Shown here: positions 5,801-6,513 of the stretch, one piece after another
How the letters are laid out: each line of letters begins with the position of its first letter
How positions within the stretch are numbered: the first letter of the stretch is position 1
NCBI GenBank assembly: GCA_026983855.1
Contig: JALSTE010000797.1
Coordinates: forward strand, 1 to 6,513
DNA length: 6,513 nt
Direction of reading: 5' to 3'
DNA from: Acidimicrobiia bacterium
GTDB taxonomy: Bacteria; Actinomycetota; Acidimicrobiia; Acidimicrobiales; Poriferisodalaceae
The notes under the pieces: generated by a model
Database searches by the model: none
Told to the model about the DNA's origin: nothing
What the model saw: the letters and a program-made list of their open reading frames with translations, nothing else
Made by a program: the position numbers and the translations under genes

Positions 5801-6513
5801 ATGGGGGAGCATCTGGGGGTGACCTCCTCATCGCGGACAGCCACCCCGACGCCACGACCCGGCCCCTGGCAGAGAATCCGTCACGATCCCCTCCCCCACG
5901 TGTTCACCCTCATCTGGTTGCTCCAACCCCTCACCGCCGGTCCGCTGCTGGATCAGACGGTGAGGAACCGCAGCACCCCCGTCACGTGGACCATCGCCAT
6001 CGGGGCCTGGGCCCTGTGGACGCTCGTCCTGATCGCCTCCCTGCTCCGCCATCCGGTCGGGCTCACGGTGATCCGGACCGGCGCCACCGCCGCCGCCCCC
6101 CTGGCCGTGGCCGCGGCCCTGGCGGCGGGCAACCCCTCCACCCCGGCGATCGTCTCCGCCGTGGTCGGGATCAGCGTGGCCGCCGCCCTGGCCCTGACGC
6201 CCGAGGTGGGCGCGTCCCACATCTCCGGGGCCGCCTACGGCGATGAGGTTCGGCTGCCCCTGAGGGTTCCGGTTCCCCTGCTGATGGCCGCCATACCCGC
6301 CGCCCTGGCGGCGGTGCTGCTACCGGTGGTGGGAGTCCTGCTGGTGGCGGCCGGGCAACCGGTCGTCGGAGGGGTGATCGTGGTGATCGGTCTGGCCGCG
6401 GCATGGGTCGGGGTGAGGGCCCTGCACGGGCTCTCCCGGCGCTGGGTGGTGTTCGTCCCCGCCGGGGTCGTCATCCACGATCCGCTGAGCTCCAGCGACG
6501 CCTTCCTCATACG
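5801..6513 (+). CDS. Multi-pass membrane protein of unknown function (3' end missing)
   Basis: I do not recognise this protein. The first 237 residues are present and the frame runs off the right edge. After a polar Pro/Arg/Thr-rich N-terminus (1-28) there are about five or six hydrophobic segments: roughly 33-50 (weak), 62-82, 89-110, 115-133, 156-184 and 187-206. A charged stretch (R213, R214) and a more polar sequence follow (WVVFVPAGVVIHDPLSSSD, 215-233). That tail resembles the start of a beta-strand-rich cytoplasmic domain, possibly a bacterial PH-like fold, but this is a guess. Third-position G/C bias supports coding in this frame. The start is uncertain. ATG 5801 has GGAAG (5785-5789) 11 nt upstream. 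GTG 5819 has GGGGAG (5804-5809) 9 nt upstream, which is a better ribosome site and would drop six residues. It is divergent from ligA with only 35 bp between starts. Confidence 0.75.
   Translation, partial: MGEHLGVTSSSRTATPTPRPGPWQRIRHDPLPHVFTLIWLLQPLTAGPLLDQTVRNRSTPVTWTIAIGAWALWTLVLIASLLRHPVGLTVIRTGATAAAPLAVAAALAAGNPSTPAIVSAVVGISVAAALALTPEVGASHISGAAYGDEVRLPLRVPVPLLMAAIPAALAAVLLPVVGVLLVAAGQPVVGGVIVVIGLAAAWVGVRALHGLSRRWVVFVPAGVVIHDPLSSSDAFLI
5804..5809 (+). promoter_or_regulatory. Possible Shine-Dalgarno for an alternative GTG start at 5819
   Basis: GGGGAG lies 9 nt before the in-frame GTG at 5819-5821. If used, the membrane protein begins VTSSSRT and the divergent gap to ligA becomes 53 bp, leaving more room for the ligA promoter. 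It competes with the ATG at 5801, whose upstream GGAAG is farther away. Confidence 0.3.

Noticed and set aside
5766..5855. N-terminal extension of LigA to the GTG at 5855
   Set aside because: It would overlap the divergent membrane-protein gene and add 30 residues before an already long tail.
5626..6246. 206-codon open frame on the plus strand
   Set aside because: It is antisense to the start of ligA and out of frame with the membrane protein. It switches to Arg/Pro/His-rich sequence where the other frame gives clean membrane helices.

Overview
The window is high-GC DNA with strong third-position G/C bias. It carries a PASTA-type membrane Ser/Thr kinase, a 702-residue NAD+-dependent DNA ligase, GTG starts, and TANNNT boxes 7-8 nt upstream of start codons with no convincing Shine-Dalgarno. 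This points to an actinobacterium, plausibly of the Acidimicrobiia type. The lineage is an inference from gene content and style, because no rRNA or other marker gene is present.

There are five protein genes and almost no spare DNA. (1) Positions 1-641, minus strand: the N-terminal 213 residues of an MFS drug/solute exporter, cut by the left edge. (2) Positions 819-2849, minus strand: a transmembrane Ser/Thr kinase with an N-terminal cytoplasmic kinase domain, one membrane segment and four extracytoplasmic PASTA repeats. (3) Positions 3054-3557, plus strand: a small single-pass membrane-anchored protein of unknown function, divergent from the kinase. (4) Positions 3657-5765, minus strand: ligA, complete and apparently catalytically intact, convergent with gene 3. 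(5) Positions 5801-6513, plus strand: an unrecognised multi-pass membrane protein, divergent from ligA and cut by the right edge. Intergenic gaps are 177, 204, 99 and 35 bp, so there is no gene-free stretch above 300 bp. No RNA gene, transposon, CRISPR array or phage gene was seen.

The genes do not form an obvious pathway. The kinase would sense the cell envelope (PASTA repeats generally bind peptidoglycan or lipid II) and phosphorylate cytoplasmic targets. The divergent small exported protein shares its upstream region and could belong to the same envelope function, but this is only context. LigA seals nicks in replication and repair.

The most interesting non-coding signals lie upstream of the transporter: a perfect CRP/GlxR-type palindrome (TGTGA-N6-TCACA), a second perfect palindrome and a TANNNT box. 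If the transcript is leaderless from the predicted ATG, the CRP-type site is centred at exactly -61.5. The same TANNNT-N7-GTG arrangement precedes the kinase and ligA, and supports starts downstream of the longest open frames. I found no clear evidence of a wholly new multi-gene system. The least explained items are the two unrecognised membrane proteins and the transporter control region.
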